The notes: generated by a model from the letters alone, not told the origin. Positions 43,064 through 52,268 are shown, numbered from the stretch's first letter. The stretch is 64,000 bases of DNA from Sphingomonas alpina (GCF_014490665.1 NZ_CP061038.1:682001-746000); one strand, 5' to 3'. Numbers and translations: made by a program.

Positions 43064-43966
43064 TCAATTACTTATATGGTATTTTCCAGTGTGTGCCGCG
43101 AAGAGCCGATCGCTCATGAAGTCGACAAAGACGCGCAGCTTTGGGGAGAGATGGCGGCTCGATGGCCAGAGGATCCGGAACAGGCCCTCATGCTCGACAT
43201 GCGCGTCGAGTATGGTCACCAATATGCCCCGATCGAGCTGATCGCGAATGGCGAAGTCAGGCAGGCAGGCAATGCCGAGCCCTTGCTCTGCCATATAGAT
43301 CAGCGGTTCGATCGTATTGACGATCGCGCTTGCCGGCAGGTCGATATCCCCGGCCTTGAGCGGCCAGCGCTCGAACTTGCCGCTGGTCGCGAAGCGATGT
43401 TGCAGACAGGCATGATCGATCAGGGCTTCCGGCCGTTCGGGGATGCCACGCCTGGCGAGATAGGCGGGGGCAGCGACAAGGAGCAGCCGAAAGCTGCCGA
43501 GCAGGCGAGTCATCAAGCGTGAATCGGCGATCTCGCCGGCGCGAATGACGGCATCGAACCCTTCGTCGATCACATCGACAAGCCGGTCAGTGAAATCCAG
43601 GTCGAGCTCGATCTCGGGATAGGCATGCATGAACGCACTGAGCGTCGGCATCATCAGCATGCCGGCGAGCGGCAAGCTGACGCGCAGCCGCCCGCGTGGC
43701 GCTTCCTGAGTGCGGGCGATCTCCTGCTCGGCGGCTTCGATCTCGCTGAAGATCCGCCGGCAGCGGTCGAGGAAGCGCGCGCCCTCCGGCGTCAGGGTGA
43801 TGGTTCGCGTCGATCGATGCAGCAAGCGCACGCCGAGCCGCTCTTCCAGTCGGGCGACCGCCTTGCCGATCGCGGATGAGGACACGCCGAGACGTCGTCC
43901 GGCCGCCGTGAAGCTGCGCGCTTCGGCCGCCTGGACGAAGGCCGTCAGCGAGCCGAGATTGTCCAT
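43064..43966 (-). CDS. LysR family regulator
   Basis: The 300-residue regulator has the LysR winged helix (MDNLGSLTAFVQAAEARSFTAAGRRLGVSSSAIGKAVARLEERLGVRLLHRSTR, 1-54), then the substrate-binding-like domain (about 90-290). It ends with an unusual short tail (TGKYHISN). It is divergent from the polysaccharide deacetylase gene at 44084 and probably controls it. The 117-base spacer contains TCCGAT-ATA-ATCGGA, a palindrome overlapping a TATAAT-like -10 element (43995-44009). Confidence 0.88.
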   Translation of the reverse strand: MDNLGSLTAFVQAAEARSFTAAGRRLGVSSSAIGKAVARLEERLGVRLLHRSTRTITLTPEGARFLDRCRRIFSEIEAAEQEIARTQEAPRGRLRVSLPLAGMLMMPTLSAFMHAYPEIELDLDFTDRLVDVIDEGFDAVIRAGEIADSRLMTRLLGSFRLLLVAAPAYLARRGIPERPEALIDHACLQHRFATSGKFERWPLKAGDIDLPASAIVNTIEPLIYMAEQGLGIACLPDFAIRDQLDRGILVTILDAHVEHEGLFRILWPSSRHLSPKLRVFVDFMSDRLFAAHTGKYHISN

Positions 43967-44083
43967 GCGCGCCTCCTATTGCGGACGTATATGTCCGATA
44001 TAATCGGAACTGAAGCGCAATTCTCCTTTATTCTTCGGCGATCTATCTGAGTGGCCGTACGGAGAACCCGAAGGACGAATCCC

Positions 44084-44980
44084 ATGTCGCCATTGCCAGC
44101 CGCGCCACAACTGCATGATCGCTTTCCCTATTCCGCCATTGTCGATCGCCCGCCGTTGCGCTGGCCGAACGGGGCGCGGGTGGCGGTGTGGGTGATCCCG
44201 AATATCGAACATTTCCTGTTCGACCGGCCGTCCAGCTCGATCATTCAGTCGACCACCGGTTTCGTGCCCGACGTGCTGAATTATTCCTGGCGCGATTATG
44301 GTGCGCGGGTCGGAATCTGGCGGCTGATGGAGGTGATGGAACGGCACGGCGTGAAGGGGACGGTCGCGCTCAATTCCGATGTCTGCGAGCACTATCCGCG
44401 CATCATCGAGGGCGGCCAGGCGCTGGGCTGGGAATGGATGGGGCACGGCACCAACAATTCCACCATGATCAACAGCCAGAGCGAAGGGGAGGAGCGGGAA
44501 CTGGTCACCACCGTGATCGAGACGATCAGCGGCGTCACCGGCACCCGGCCGCGTGGCTGGCTCAGCCCGGGGCTGACGGAATCGCATCGCTCGCTGGATG
44601 TGCTGGCGGCGGCCGGGATCGATTACGTCGCCAACTGGGTGAATGACGAGCAGCCCTATCCGATGCGCGTGGCGAGCGGATCGATGCTGTCGCTGCCATA
44701 TTCGGTCGAGCTCAACGATTATACTGCCTTCCTCGAACAGGGGCAGAGTGGCGAGGCGTTTGCCCAGGCGATCCGCGATCAGTTCGATGTGCTGTACGAG
44801 GATGGCCTGACCACCGGGCGGGTCATGTCGATCTGCCTCCACCCCTTCCTGATCGGCCATCCGCATCGCAGCAAGCATTTCGACCGGGCGCTCGCGCATA
44901 TCACGTCGCGCGAGGATGTCTGGCTGGCGACGGGCAGCCAGATTGCCGACTGGTATCGATCGAGTCAGCCCGCCGGGTGA
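44084..44980 (+). CDS. polysaccharide deacetylase family protein (PuuE-like)
   Basis: The 298-residue enzyme has a NodB-type barrel. The segment GVKGTVALNSDVCEHYPRIIEGGQALGWEWMGHGTNNS carries the Asp and a His that would bind the metal. RGWLSPGLTES and MSICLHPFLIGHPHRSKHF supply the other family blocks, including the catalytic His. The subgroup resembles PuuE-type allantoinases and other cytosolic deacetylase-like amidohydrolases more than secreted chitin deacetylases; no signal peptide is seen. The substrate is open. The start is the Met after AAGGA. Confidence 0.85.
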   Translation: MSPLPAAPQLHDRFPYSAIVDRPPLRWPNGARVAVWVIPNIEHFLFDRPSSSIIQSTTGFVPDVLNYSWRDYGARVGIWRLMEVMERHGVKGTVALNSDVCEHYPRIIEGGQALGWEWMGHGTNNSTMINSQSEGEERELVTTVIETISGVTGTRPRGWLSPGLTESHRSLDVLAAAGIDYVANWVNDEQPYPMRVASGSMLSLPYSVELNDYTAFLEQGQSGEAFAQAIRDQFDVLYEDGLTTGRVMSICLHPFLIGHPHRSKHFDRALAHITSREDVWLATGSQIADWYRSSQPAG

Positions 44981-45010
44981 AGGCTGGAGCCAATAAGTTC
45001 AGGTAACTCT

Positions 45011-45098
45011 TGTCAGTCATACCCGCGAAAGCGGGTATCCCGCTGCCTTGCCCCGCACTGAGCAGAAGAAGCGGGTTCCCGCTTTCGCGGGAATAACC
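45011..45098. repeat. dispersed palindrome, copy B (opposite orientation to copy A)
   Basis: The left arm starting TGTCAGTCATACCCGCGAAA (45011) pairs with the right arm CGGGTTCCCGCTTTCGCGGG up to 45098. The loop contains GCCTTGCCCCGCA and AGAAGA, which is the reverse complement of copy A's loop (20289-20313). Arms are less perfect than in copy A. It lies between convergent genes (deacetylase and ogt). Confidence 0.85.
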
Positions 45099-45126
45099 GG
45101 GTGGCTCAATCAAATGTCATCCCATG

Positions 45127-45690
45127 CTAGAGATCGAACGATTGTTGCGCCGGCGGCGGCGGCCCGAGATGCACGCCTTCCAGCTCAAGCATATGCGCTT
45201 TCGCCACCGAGCCGCCCGGCGCCGAGAATCCGCCGACCTTGCCGCCGGCCGCCAGCACGCGGTGGCACGGGATGATCAGCGGCACCGGATTTCTCGCCAT
45301 CGCCTGGCCGACATCGCGGGCGGCTTCCGGGCCGGCGCCAAGTTCCTTCGCCAGCGTGCCATAGGTGGTGGTCTGGCCCCAGCCGACCTGTCGCGCGGCG
45401 GCATAAATCTGCTCGAAAAACGCCTCCTGCTCGCCGATGTCGAGCGTGACGCCGGAAAAGTCGATCTCCTCACCCTCGAAATAGCGCTTCACCGTAGCGA
45501 CCAGATCGAGCAGTTTCGGCGAGGCGATGCCGCGCTCGGCACGGGGGAGGCGGCGCAGCACATTGCGCTCGGCCGCCTCCGCACTTGAGTCCGGAAGCTG
45601 GAAGCGGGTGATGCCGACCTGATTCCACGCAATGGCGCAATAGCCGGCGGCAGTTGCGAAGATCAGATAATGATGCCCATTCCCGTCCAT
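45127..45690 (-). CDS. ogt: methylated-DNA-protein cysteine methyltransferase
   Basis: The 187-residue suicide repair enzyme removes alkyl groups from O6 of guanine. The acceptor is C142 in the motif IIPCHRV (139-145); the DNA-binding helix with the arginine finger is ARDVGQAMARNPVPL (124-138). The N-terminal domain is about 80 residues, as in Ogt rather than Ada, and no Ada domain is attached. Start ATG at the 45690 end. It stands alone between a repeat and the RND outer-membrane gene. Confidence 0.93.
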   Translation of the reverse strand: MDGNGHHYLIFATAAGYCAIAWNQVGITRFQLPDSSAEAAERNVLRRLPRAERGIASPKLLDLVATVKRYFEGEEIDFSGVTLDIGEQEAFFEQIYAAARQVGWGQTTTYGTLAKELGAGPEAARDVGQAMARNPVPLIIPCHRVLAAGGKVGGFSAPGGSVAKAHMLELEGVHLGPPPPAQQSFDL

Positions 45691-45764
45691 GGCTGGCTCC
45701 CGCGGCGCTGAGTCCGTTCCCGGTTCGTGCGCAACGCCTGGCGTGTCAAGCCCGGTGAGTATCG

Positions 45765-47186
45765 TCAGCCCGCCGGCGCCTGCCAGCCTCCTCCCAGTGC
45801 CTTGAACAGATCGACCCGGGCCGAGCTCAACTGCTGCGTGGATTGCGCCAGCGCCGCACGCGCATCGATCAGGTCGCGTTGCGAGACCAGCGTGTCGAGC
45901 AGCGAAATCGAGCCGGAGCGATAGCGTGCCTGGGCCATGCGATAGGCATTCTCCGCCCGATTCCTGGCCTCCGCCAGCGCCTTGTTGCGGTCACCTTCGG
46001 CCGCATAGCTGGCCAGCGCCTGTTCGGTTTCCTTGAGTGCGGTCAGCACCGTTCCGTCGAAAGCGGCGAGTGACGCGTCGCCCTGCGCCTTTGCCTGAGC
46101 GATGCGCGACCGCGCGACGGTCATGTTGGGGAAGCTCCATGACAGCAACGGTCCGAGCGAGAAGGAGAAGGAATTGCTGCCCTTCACGTCATCGTTGCGG
46201 AAGAAATTGCCCGATCCGCCCAGCGTGACACGCGGGAACAGGTCAGCGGTTGCGACCCCGATCCGTGCGGTATCGCCGGCCAGCCGCCGTTCGGCTTCGC
46301 GAACATCGGGGCGGCGTCGCAGCAAAGCCGCGCCGTCACCGACCGGCAGCGCCGCGATCGGCGTCGGTACCTGGACACAGGCTGCCGCTGCCGCCGGAAT
46401 TCCCGACGGCGTTTCGCCCATCAATGCGGCGAGTTCGAACAGGGCAACGCGGCGCCGGCCCTCGAATGGCGCGATCGCCGCACGCGCATTGGCGACAGTG
46501 GTCGCTGAACGCTCGACATCGAATTTGCCGACTGACCCGGCCTTTTCCTGCGCCGTCACGACGCGCAGGCCATCCTCGGCGGTCTTGAGCGAGGCATGCG
46601 CGATTGCCGCGGCATCGCCAAAGGCACAGGCATCGAGATAGGCGCGCGTCGTTTCCGCCGCGACGGTCGCCCGCACGCTGTCGCGCACGGCTTCGATCGC
46701 CTGAGCGTCGGTGCGCGCCGCCTCGATGGTGCGGCCAACCCGGCCGAACAGATCGGCCTCCCAGGCGATCGACAAGCCGGCATTATAGGAAAATTGCTGG
46801 CCCTGTTGCCCCCCACCTTGCTGCTCACCGCCTGCCTGACCGCCACCGCCCTGAATGGCGTCGCCATAGGAGACGCCTCCCGAGACATTGGTGCCGGGAA
46901 GACGCGCCGACCGCGCTTCGCCGACGATGGCGCGTGCCCGCGCCAGATTGGCGACCGCGACGCGCAAATCGGTATTCGCCGCGAATGCCTGGCGGATCAG
47001 GCTGTCGAGCACCGGGTCGTTATAGAGCCGCCACCAGTCATCGGGCAGCGCCGCGCCGGCATCGACGCCGGCGGGATTGGTGACGAAAGGCCCGGCCGCG
47101 GCCACCGGCGACGGCGGCGCGATGTAATTGGGGCCGACTGCGCAGGCCGCCGTCAGCAGCGGCAGGGCCAGGATGATCTTACGCAT
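45765..47186 (-). CDS. RND efflux outer-membrane lipoprotein (NodT/OprM family)
   Basis: The 473-residue channel subunit begins MRKIILALPLLTAACAVGPNY, with lipobox LTAAC and lipidated C15. It shows the two repeated OEP halves, including the conserved ARAIVGEARSARLPGTNVSGGVSYG and AQARYRSGSISLLDTLVSQRDLIDAR. A Gln/Gly-rich insert (QGGGGQAGGEQQGGGQQGQQ) near residue 110 looks like an exposed low-complexity loop. The start overlaps the end of the RND pump gene by eight bases. Third gene of the adaptor-pump-channel operon. Confidence 0.93.
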   Translation of the reverse strand: MRKIILALPLLTAACAVGPNYIAPPSPVAAAGPFVTNPAGVDAGAALPDDWWRLYNDPVLDSLIRQAFAANTDLRVAVANLARARAIVGEARSARLPGTNVSGGVSYGDAIQGGGGQAGGEQQGGGQQGQQFSYNAGLSIAWEADLFGRVGRTIEAARTDAQAIEAVRDSVRATVAAETTRAYLDACAFGDAAAIAHASLKTAEDGLRVVTAQEKAGSVGKFDVERSATTVANARAAIAPFEGRRRVALFELAALMGETPSGIPAAAAACVQVPTPIAALPVGDGAALLRRRPDVREAERRLAGDTARIGVATADLFPRVTLGGSGNFFRNDDVKGSNSFSFSLGPLLSWSFPNMTVARSRIAQAKAQGDASLAAFDGTVLTALKETEQALASYAAEGDRNKALAEARNRAENAYRMAQARYRSGSISLLDTLVSQRDLIDARAALAQSTQQLSSARVDLFKALGGGWQAPAG

Positions 47187-50100
47187 GGGCCACCTCTGCT
47201 GCTGCCAGTTCGCGCTCGCGCGCACTTATCGCCTCGGCACGGTGATCGCGCGCGATCAGGCTGTAGACCGTCGGCAGGACGAACAGCGTGAACAGGGTGC
47301 CGATCAGCATGCCCATCACCACGACGATGCCGATCGCGAAGCGGCTTGCCGCACCGGCGCCGGCGGCGAACAGCAGCGGCAACAGGCCGGCGACCATTGC
47401 CGCAGTGGTCATCAGCACCGGTCGCATCCGCACCGCGGCGGCGCGGCGGATCGCGGCGACCCGGTCGAGCCCGTCATGCTTCTGGATTTCGTTGGCAAAG
47501 GTCACCATCAGGATGCCGTGTTTCGAGATCAGGCCGATCAGCGTCACCAGGCCGATCTGGGTATAGATGTTGAGTGTCGCATAGCCGAGATAGAGCGGCA
47601 CCAGCGCACCGCACACCGCCAGCGGCACCGTGACCAGGATGACCAGCGGGTCGCGGAAGCTTTCGAACTGCGCGGCCAGCACCAGGAAAATCACCACCAG
47701 CGCAAAGGCAAAGGAGATAGTCAGCCGATTGCCTTCGGTGACATATTGGCGGCTGTCGGCGAGCCAGTCGACCGTCGCGCCGGGCGGGAGTTCCTGTGAT
47801 TTCAGGAAGGCGACCGCCTGGCCCATGGTGACGCCCGGCGCCAGCACGGCGGACAGGGTCGCCGCATTCATCTGGTTGAACTGCGGCAGCATATTGGCTT
47901 GCGGCCGCATATCGACCCGCACCACCGTCGAGAGCGGAACCAGCGCGCCGGATGCCGCCTTGACGTAGAAACGGCCCAGGCTGTCGGGGGTCAGCCGCTG
48001 TCCCTGCGGCACCTGGGTGATCACGTCATAGGAGCGGTCGTGCCAGTTGAAGCGGTTGGTGTAATTCTCACCGACCAGCACGGCGAGCGTGTCGGCGATC
48101 GCCTCCATCGTCACGCCGACCTGGCCCGCCTTGGCGCGATCGATCGTGATGCGCGCCTCCGGGCTGTCGAAAGCGAGATCGCTGTCGACAAAGGCGAACA
48201 GGCCGCTGCCCCAGGCCGCACCCTTGATCTTCTCCAGCGCGGCATAGATTGCCGGGAATTCGTCGGACGAGCGAAGCACCATCTGCACCGGCAGACCGCC
48301 GCTCGAGGCGGGCAGGGGGGCGGGCTGAAAGGCGGTCGCGTAAATGCCGGTGATTGCCGACCCTTGCGCATTGAGCTTCGCCTGCACGGTATCGGCGTTT
48401 TCCGCGCGGTCGCCCCATTCCCTGAGGATCACCCCGCCAAAGCCGTTATTGACGCTGCTGCCGCCATTGTCGAACCAGCTGCTGACATAGTCGGGCAGGG
48501 CGCGGAACATGCGCTCGACATCCGCAGTGTAGCGCGAGGTATAGTCGATATTGGCATATTGCGGCGCCTTGGTCGCGACGAAGACATAGCCCTGGTCCTC
48601 CTGCGGCGCGAGTTCGCGCTGCGCGCCGGTGAACAGGATGACGATTGCCACCAGCACCGCGGCACCGACTGCGAGCACCGCCGGCCGTGCGGCAAGCGTG
48701 ATGCCGAGCAACCGGTCATAGCCCTGGGTCACGCGGCTCATGCGATGTTCGATCGCCTTGGCGAACCGTCCTTCGGCCAATTTCCCGTGCAGCAGCCATG
48801 AGCTCATCATCGGTGACAGGGTCAGCGCCACCACGCCGGAGACGATCACTGCGCCGGCCAAAGTGAAAGCGAATTCGCGGAACAGCGCGCCGGTCAGGCC
48901 GCCCATCAGGCCGATCGGGGTATAGACCGCGGCAAGCGTGATGGTCATCGCGATCACCGGCGTGACGATCTCGCGTGCGCCGACCAGTGCCGCCTGTACC
49001 GGCGACAGGCCTTCCTCGATATGGCGGTGGATATTCTCCACCACCACGATCGCGTCATCGACCACCAACCCGATCGCCAGCACCATGGCGAGCAGAGTCA
49101 GCAGATTGAGCGAGAAGCCGAAGGCGAGCATCAGCGCCGCAGTGCCGACCAGCGACAAGGGGATGGTCAGCACCGGAATGATCACGGCGCGGACCGAGCC
49201 GAGGAACAGGAAGATCACGATCACCACGATCACGATCGCTTCGATCAGCGTGTGGGTGACCTCATCGATCGCCGCATTGACGAAATGCGCGACGTCGAAC
49301 TGGCTGAACACTTTCAATCCGGGCGGTGCGACGCGCTGTACGCCGGGGATCAATGCGTTCACTGCCTTGACGATCTCGAGCGGATTGGCGTCGGGGGTGG
49401 GCGAGATCGCGATCGTCACCGAACGATGCCCGTTGGTGACCGATTTGCTGTCGTAATTCTGCCCGCCAAGTTCGACCGTTGCGACGTCACCGAGCCGGAC
49501 CGGGCCGGTCGGCGTGCTCTTGACTACCAGTGCGCGGAAATCCTCGATCCCGGTCAGATCGGTGCCCGCAGTGATGTTGACCGCGGTGTCGGCACCCTTG
49601 AGTTGGCCGGGGGCCGCCTGGACGTTGTTCGCCCGCAGCGCCGCCGAGACATCGCTCGCCGACAGGCCGCGCGCGGCGAGCCGGCCGGGATCGACCCAGA
49701 TGCGCATCGCCAGCGTCTGCCCGCCGCCGATCTCCGCCGAGGCGACGCCGGGCACCGCGGTGATCTGCGGCTGCGCGATGCGGGTGGCGAAATCGGTGAT
49801 CTGCGGAATGGTCAGCGTGTCGCTGACGAACGCGACATATTGGATCCCCGATGCGCCGTCGGTGATCTTGGTGATCACAGGGTCGTTGGCGCCCGTGGGC
49901 AAGCGGTATTTGACCTGCTGGATCTTGGCCAGCACCTCGGTCATCGAGCGGTCGGCATTGGCGTTGAGCACCAGCTTGGCCTGAATATGGCTCTTGCCCT
50001 GAGTCGAGGTGGAGGTGAGATATTCAATGCCGTTGGCGGTCGCGATCGCCTGCGCGATCGGGGTGGTGACGAAGCCCTGCATCACGTCCTGGGTCGCGCC

Positions 50101-50256
50101 GGGATAGCCGGTATCGACCACGATCGTGGCGCTTTCCATGCGCGGATATTCGCGCATCGGCAGCAGGAACAGCGCAGCGCCGCCGACCAGCAGGATCAGC
50201 AGGCTGACCACCACCGACAGGATCGGGCGACGGATGAACAGATCCGTGAAGCGCAT
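47179..50256 (-). CDS. RND multidrug efflux transporter (inner-membrane pump)
   Basis: The 1025-residue pump has the HAE-type RND pattern: N-terminal MRFTDLFIRRPILSVVVSLLILLVGG, two large periplasmic loops, and 12 helices. The proton relay is visible as AIGLVVDDAIVVVENIHRH (helix 4), where the adjacent Asp pair is the conserved DD. Length is typical for AcrB/MexF/VexF-like pumps. It expels drugs or other hydrophobic compounds through the adaptor and channel encoded on either side. Start ATG with AAAGGA inside the end of the adaptor gene. Confidence 0.96.
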   Translation of the reverse strand: MRFTDLFIRRPILSVVVSLLILLVGGAALFLLPMREYPRMESATIVVDTGYPGATQDVMQGFVTTPIAQAIATANGIEYLTSTSTQGKSHIQAKLVLNANADRSMTEVLAKIQQVKYRLPTGANDPVITKITDGASGIQYVAFVSDTLTIPQITDFATRIAQPQITAVPGVASAEIGGGQTLAMRIWVDPGRLAARGLSASDVSAALRANNVQAAPGQLKGADTAVNITAGTDLTGIEDFRALVVKSTPTGPVRLGDVATVELGGQNYDSKSVTNGHRSVTIAISPTPDANPLEIVKAVNALIPGVQRVAPPGLKVFSQFDVAHFVNAAIDEVTHTLIEAIVIVVIVIFLFLGSVRAVIIPVLTIPLSLVGTAALMLAFGFSLNLLTLLAMVLAIGLVVDDAIVVVENIHRHIEEGLSPVQAALVGAREIVTPVIAMTITLAAVYTPIGLMGGLTGALFREFAFTLAGAVIVSGVVALTLSPMMSSWLLHGKLAEGRFAKAIEHRMSRVTQGYDRLLGITLAARPAVLAVGAAVLVAIVILFTGAQRELAPQEDQGYVFVATKAPQYANIDYTSRYTADVERMFRALPDYVSSWFDNGGSSVNNGFGGVILREWGDRAENADTVQAKLNAQGSAITGIYATAFQPAPLPASSGGLPVQMVLRSSDEFPAIYAALEKIKGAAWGSGLFAFVDSDLAFDSPEARITIDRAKAGQVGVTMEAIADTLAVLVGENYTNRFNWHDRSYDVITQVPQGQRLTPDSLGRFYVKAASGALVPLSTVVRVDMRPQANMLPQFNQMNAATLSAVLAPGVTMGQAVAFLKSQELPPGATVDWLADSRQYVTEGNRLTISFAFALVVIFLVLAAQFESFRDPLVILVTVPLAVCGALVPLYLGYATLNIYTQIGLVTLIGLISKHGILMVTFANEIQKHDGLDRVAAIRRAAAVRMRPVLMTTAAMVAGLLPLLFAAGAGAASRFAIGIVVVMGMLIGTLFTLFVLPTVYSLIARDHRAEAISARERELAAAEVAHA

Positions 50257-50258
50257 GA

Positions 50259-51395
50259 TCAGCGTCCTTTTGCCGGACGGGCCGGGACGATGCGGACCTG
50301 CGCACCGGGCTGGACGCGGATCTGGCCTTCGGTGACGACGACATCGCCGGGCTTCAGGCCGCTGGTGACGATCACGCTGTCGCCGAAGCGGCGGCCAGTG
50401 GTGACCGAGACCGGCTCGGCCTTGCCTTCGCTGCGCGCCTTGGGGCCGCGGACCACGGTCACGCTGTCGCCCGAGGCGGAGGTCTGGATCGCCGAGACAG
50501 GTACGACCAGCGCGCCGCTCTGCGCCGGCAAGTCGAGCGATGCGGTGACATACATGCCGGGGCGCAGCGCGCGATCGGGGTTGGGCATCACCGCCTGGAC
50601 GGTGACGTTGCGGGTGTCCTCGCCGATGCGCGGTTCGATCGCATTGACTCGCGCAGTAAAGCTGCGGCCGGGCCAGGCATCAGAGGTTACGCGCACCACA
50701 CCGCCGACCGGCAGGCGCGACAATTCCTGCTGCGGCACGGTGAAATCGACATAGAGCTGGTCGAGGCTGGTCAGCGTCGCGATCCCGTCGCCGGGGTTGA
50801 GATACTGGCCGAGATTGGCGCGGCGGATGCCGATCTGGCCGGAAAAGGGCGCACGCACCTGTTTCTGGGTGATCCGCGCGTCAATCTGCTGAACGGCGGC
50901 GCGCGCCTGGTCGAGTTCGGCGCGGCGTTGCTGCAGCAGCTCGCGCGGCTCCGCGCCGGTCGGGGCAAGTTCCTGCGACCGGGCAAGCTGGATCGACGCG
51001 AAATTCGCGCGGGCGATAGCGGCTGCGCGGTCGGCGCGCTCCGGCGCGTCATAGAGCTGAACCAGTAGTGCGCCTTGTCCGACCGTGGCGCCGGCGGTGA
51101 CGCGCAGGGCCACGACGCGACCGGAAACCTCGGGCGCCAGCATCACTTCGCGCACGGCCCGGAGCGAGCCGACCGCTTCCAGCGCCGCCGGCACATCGCC
51201 TGGCTGCACGACCATCGCCGCGACCGGCGTGGCCGGCGGTGCCCCCTGCGCCGGTGCCGCCGAGCGGGCGGCCTTCCAGGCATAGAGGCCGCCGAATAGC
51301 AGCACGATCACCGCCGCAGCAAGGATCAGCGGACGAATCCGCGATCGATCGGCGGTGAGGGGCAAGGGCGAATCGGGGGAGGGCAGTGTCGACAT
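50259..51395 (-). CDS. RND efflux periplasmic adaptor (membrane fusion protein)
   Basis: The 378-residue adaptor has an N-terminal membrane anchor (about 21-40), a lipoyl half-motif (VSGRVVALRVTAGATVGQGALLVQL), an alpha-helical hairpin rich in Glu/Arg/Ala (about 115-165), the second lipoyl half (RAPFSGQIGIRRANLGQYL) and beta-barrel/membrane-proximal domains. It bridges the pump and outer-membrane channel. First gene of the operon, divergent from the tetR gene at 51514. The Met 12 codons into the longest reading is chosen because the anchor then starts in the right place. Confidence 0.92.
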   Translation of the reverse strand: MSTLPSPDSPLPLTADRSRIRPLILAAAVIVLLFGGLYAWKAARSAAPAQGAPPATPVAAMVVQPGDVPAALEAVGSLRAVREVMLAPEVSGRVVALRVTAGATVGQGALLVQLYDAPERADRAAAIARANFASIQLARSQELAPTGAEPRELLQQRRAELDQARAAVQQIDARITQKQVRAPFSGQIGIRRANLGQYLNPGDGIATLTSLDQLYVDFTVPQQELSRLPVGGVVRVTSDAWPGRSFTARVNAIEPRIGEDTRNVTVQAVMPNPDRALRPGMYVTASLDLPAQSGALVVPVSAIQTSASGDSVTVVRGPKARSEGKAEPVSVTTGRRFGDSVIVTSGLKPGDVVVTEGQIRVQPGAQVRIVPARPAKGR

Positions 51396-51416
51396 TGCGA
51401 TCCTGACGTGTTTAAA

Positions 51417-51458
51417 TCGACTGATGGTCAATATTATTGCGAATGATTATTAATTAAT
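51417..51458 (-). promoter_or_regulatory. efflux operon promoter region with TetR-type and Fur-like sites
   Basis: Reading toward the adaptor gene, ATTAAT (51453-51458) and TAATAT (51431-51436) are -35/-10 candidates with a 16-base spacer. The near-palindrome TCGACTGATGGTCAA (51417-51431; arms match at 4 of 5 positions) lies directly downstream and could be the TetR operator. ATTGCGAATGATTATTA (51436-51452) between the hexamers resembles a Fur-type box. All are by eye. Confidence 0.45.
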
Positions 51459-51513
51459 GCGCGTCACGTCAAGATGCTCGCGTCGCGGCATTGTCACGCG
51501 CTAGGAAGGAGTG

Positions 51514-52158
51514 ATGGCGATCGAGCGATTTGTCCGCAGAGGGCGCGTTGGCCGTGCCCGCCCCCGGCCATCCGGCGCACCGGTCGGCCCGCGTCGCGCC
51601 GATCTGCGCCGGGCGACGCTTCTTGCCGCGGCCGGTACCCTGTTCGAGACGCAGGGCGTCGAGGCCACCACGGTCGACGAGATCGCCTTGTTGGCCGGGG
51701 TCGCGAAGGGCACTTTCTACCATTATTTCGAGACCAAGGCGGACCTGATCCCGGCGTTGCGCGAGCGCTTTTCCGATGCCTTCATGACCCGGGTGAAACG
51801 AGCCGTGAATGCGTGCGGTGCGGGCGACTGGCACGGCAGGCTCAAGGCATGGATCGAGGCGGCCGTGATGGCCTATTTCGATATGAGCGCGCTGCATGAC
51901 GTGGTGTTCCACGGTGCGGAAATGCCGTTGCGCCAGGCGATGGGCGATATCCCGGTGGTGCTGGATCTGGCGGCGCTGCTGGCCGGGGGAAATGCGGCGG
52001 GCGCCTGGGCGGTCAGGGACGCACGCGAAGTCGCGGTCATCATGTTCCACGGCCTGCATGGCGCAACCGACGAAGCGATCGTGACGGGACGAACCGTGGA
52101 CGAGATCGCCACCCTGTTGTCCGCGCTTTACCTGCGGATGATTGCCGTGCCCGATTAG
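51514..52158 (+). CDS. TetR family repressor of the RND pump
   Basis: The 214-residue regulator has a basic, Arg/Pro-rich N-terminal extension (1-28) before the TetR HTH (about 30-76; LLAAAGTLFETQGVEATTVDEIALLAGVAKGTFYHYFETKADLIPAL). Divergent orientation to the adaptor gene across 118 bases, with a candidate operator near 51417-51431, makes it the probable local repressor. ATG after AGGAAGGAGTG; the preceding GTG is an alternative. Beyond its 3' end lies a SoxR box whose promoter points back through it. Confidence 0.88.
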   Translation: MAIERFVRRGRVGRARPRPSGAPVGPRRADLRRATLLAAAGTLFETQGVEATTVDEIALLAGVAKGTFYHYFETKADLIPALRERFSDAFMTRVKRAVNACGAGDWHGRLKAWIEAAVMAYFDMSALHDVVFHGAEMPLRQAMGDIPVVLDLAALLAGGNAAGAWAVRDAREVAVIMFHGLHGATDEAIVTGRTVDEIATLLSALYLRMIAVPD

Positions 52159-52210
52159 CCGGCCATCACGGTCGGACGGCCGCATGGCCCGTTGCGAATG
52201 CGTCAAGAAA

Positions 52211-52234
52211 AGCTCCCTTCCCGAATCGGGAGCT
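52211..52234 (-). terminator. terminator-like hairpin on the minus strand
   Basis: AGCTCCC (52211-52217) pairs perfectly with GGGAGCT (52228-52234). On the minus strand it is followed by TTTTCTT, giving a rho-independent shape; on the plus strand no T-run follows. The SoxR-type promoter would start transcription near 52231, inside the upstream arm, and that transcript may not form the full stem. Confidence 0.5.
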
Positions 52235-52237
52235 GCC

Positions 52238-52268
52238 TCTATAAAACCTCAACAAAGGTTGAGGTAAA
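52238..52268 (-). promoter_or_regulatory. SoxR-type promoter pointing toward the efflux operon
   Basis: CCTCAACAAAGGTTGAGG (52247-52264) has the exact outer hexamers and 18-bp length of the enteric soxbox (CCTCAA-N6-TTGAGG). On the minus strand the -35 TTTACC (52263-52268) and -10 TATAGA (52238-52243) are 19 bases apart; in enteric soxS, TTTACC and a TATACT-type -10 flank the same box. The plus-strand reading has no acceptable -10. No soxR gene is in the window. Confidence 0.75.

Noticed and set aside
49021..50754. 577-codon open frame opposite the RND pump and adaptor
   Set aside because: Antisense shadow; the minus strand encodes complete RND and adaptor proteins.
51469..52206. Minus-strand open frame opposite tetR, lying downstream of the SoxR-type promoter
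   Set aside because: Considered as the promoter's target, but the translation is His/Arg/Gln-rich without motif and ignores the clear TetR protein on the other strand.
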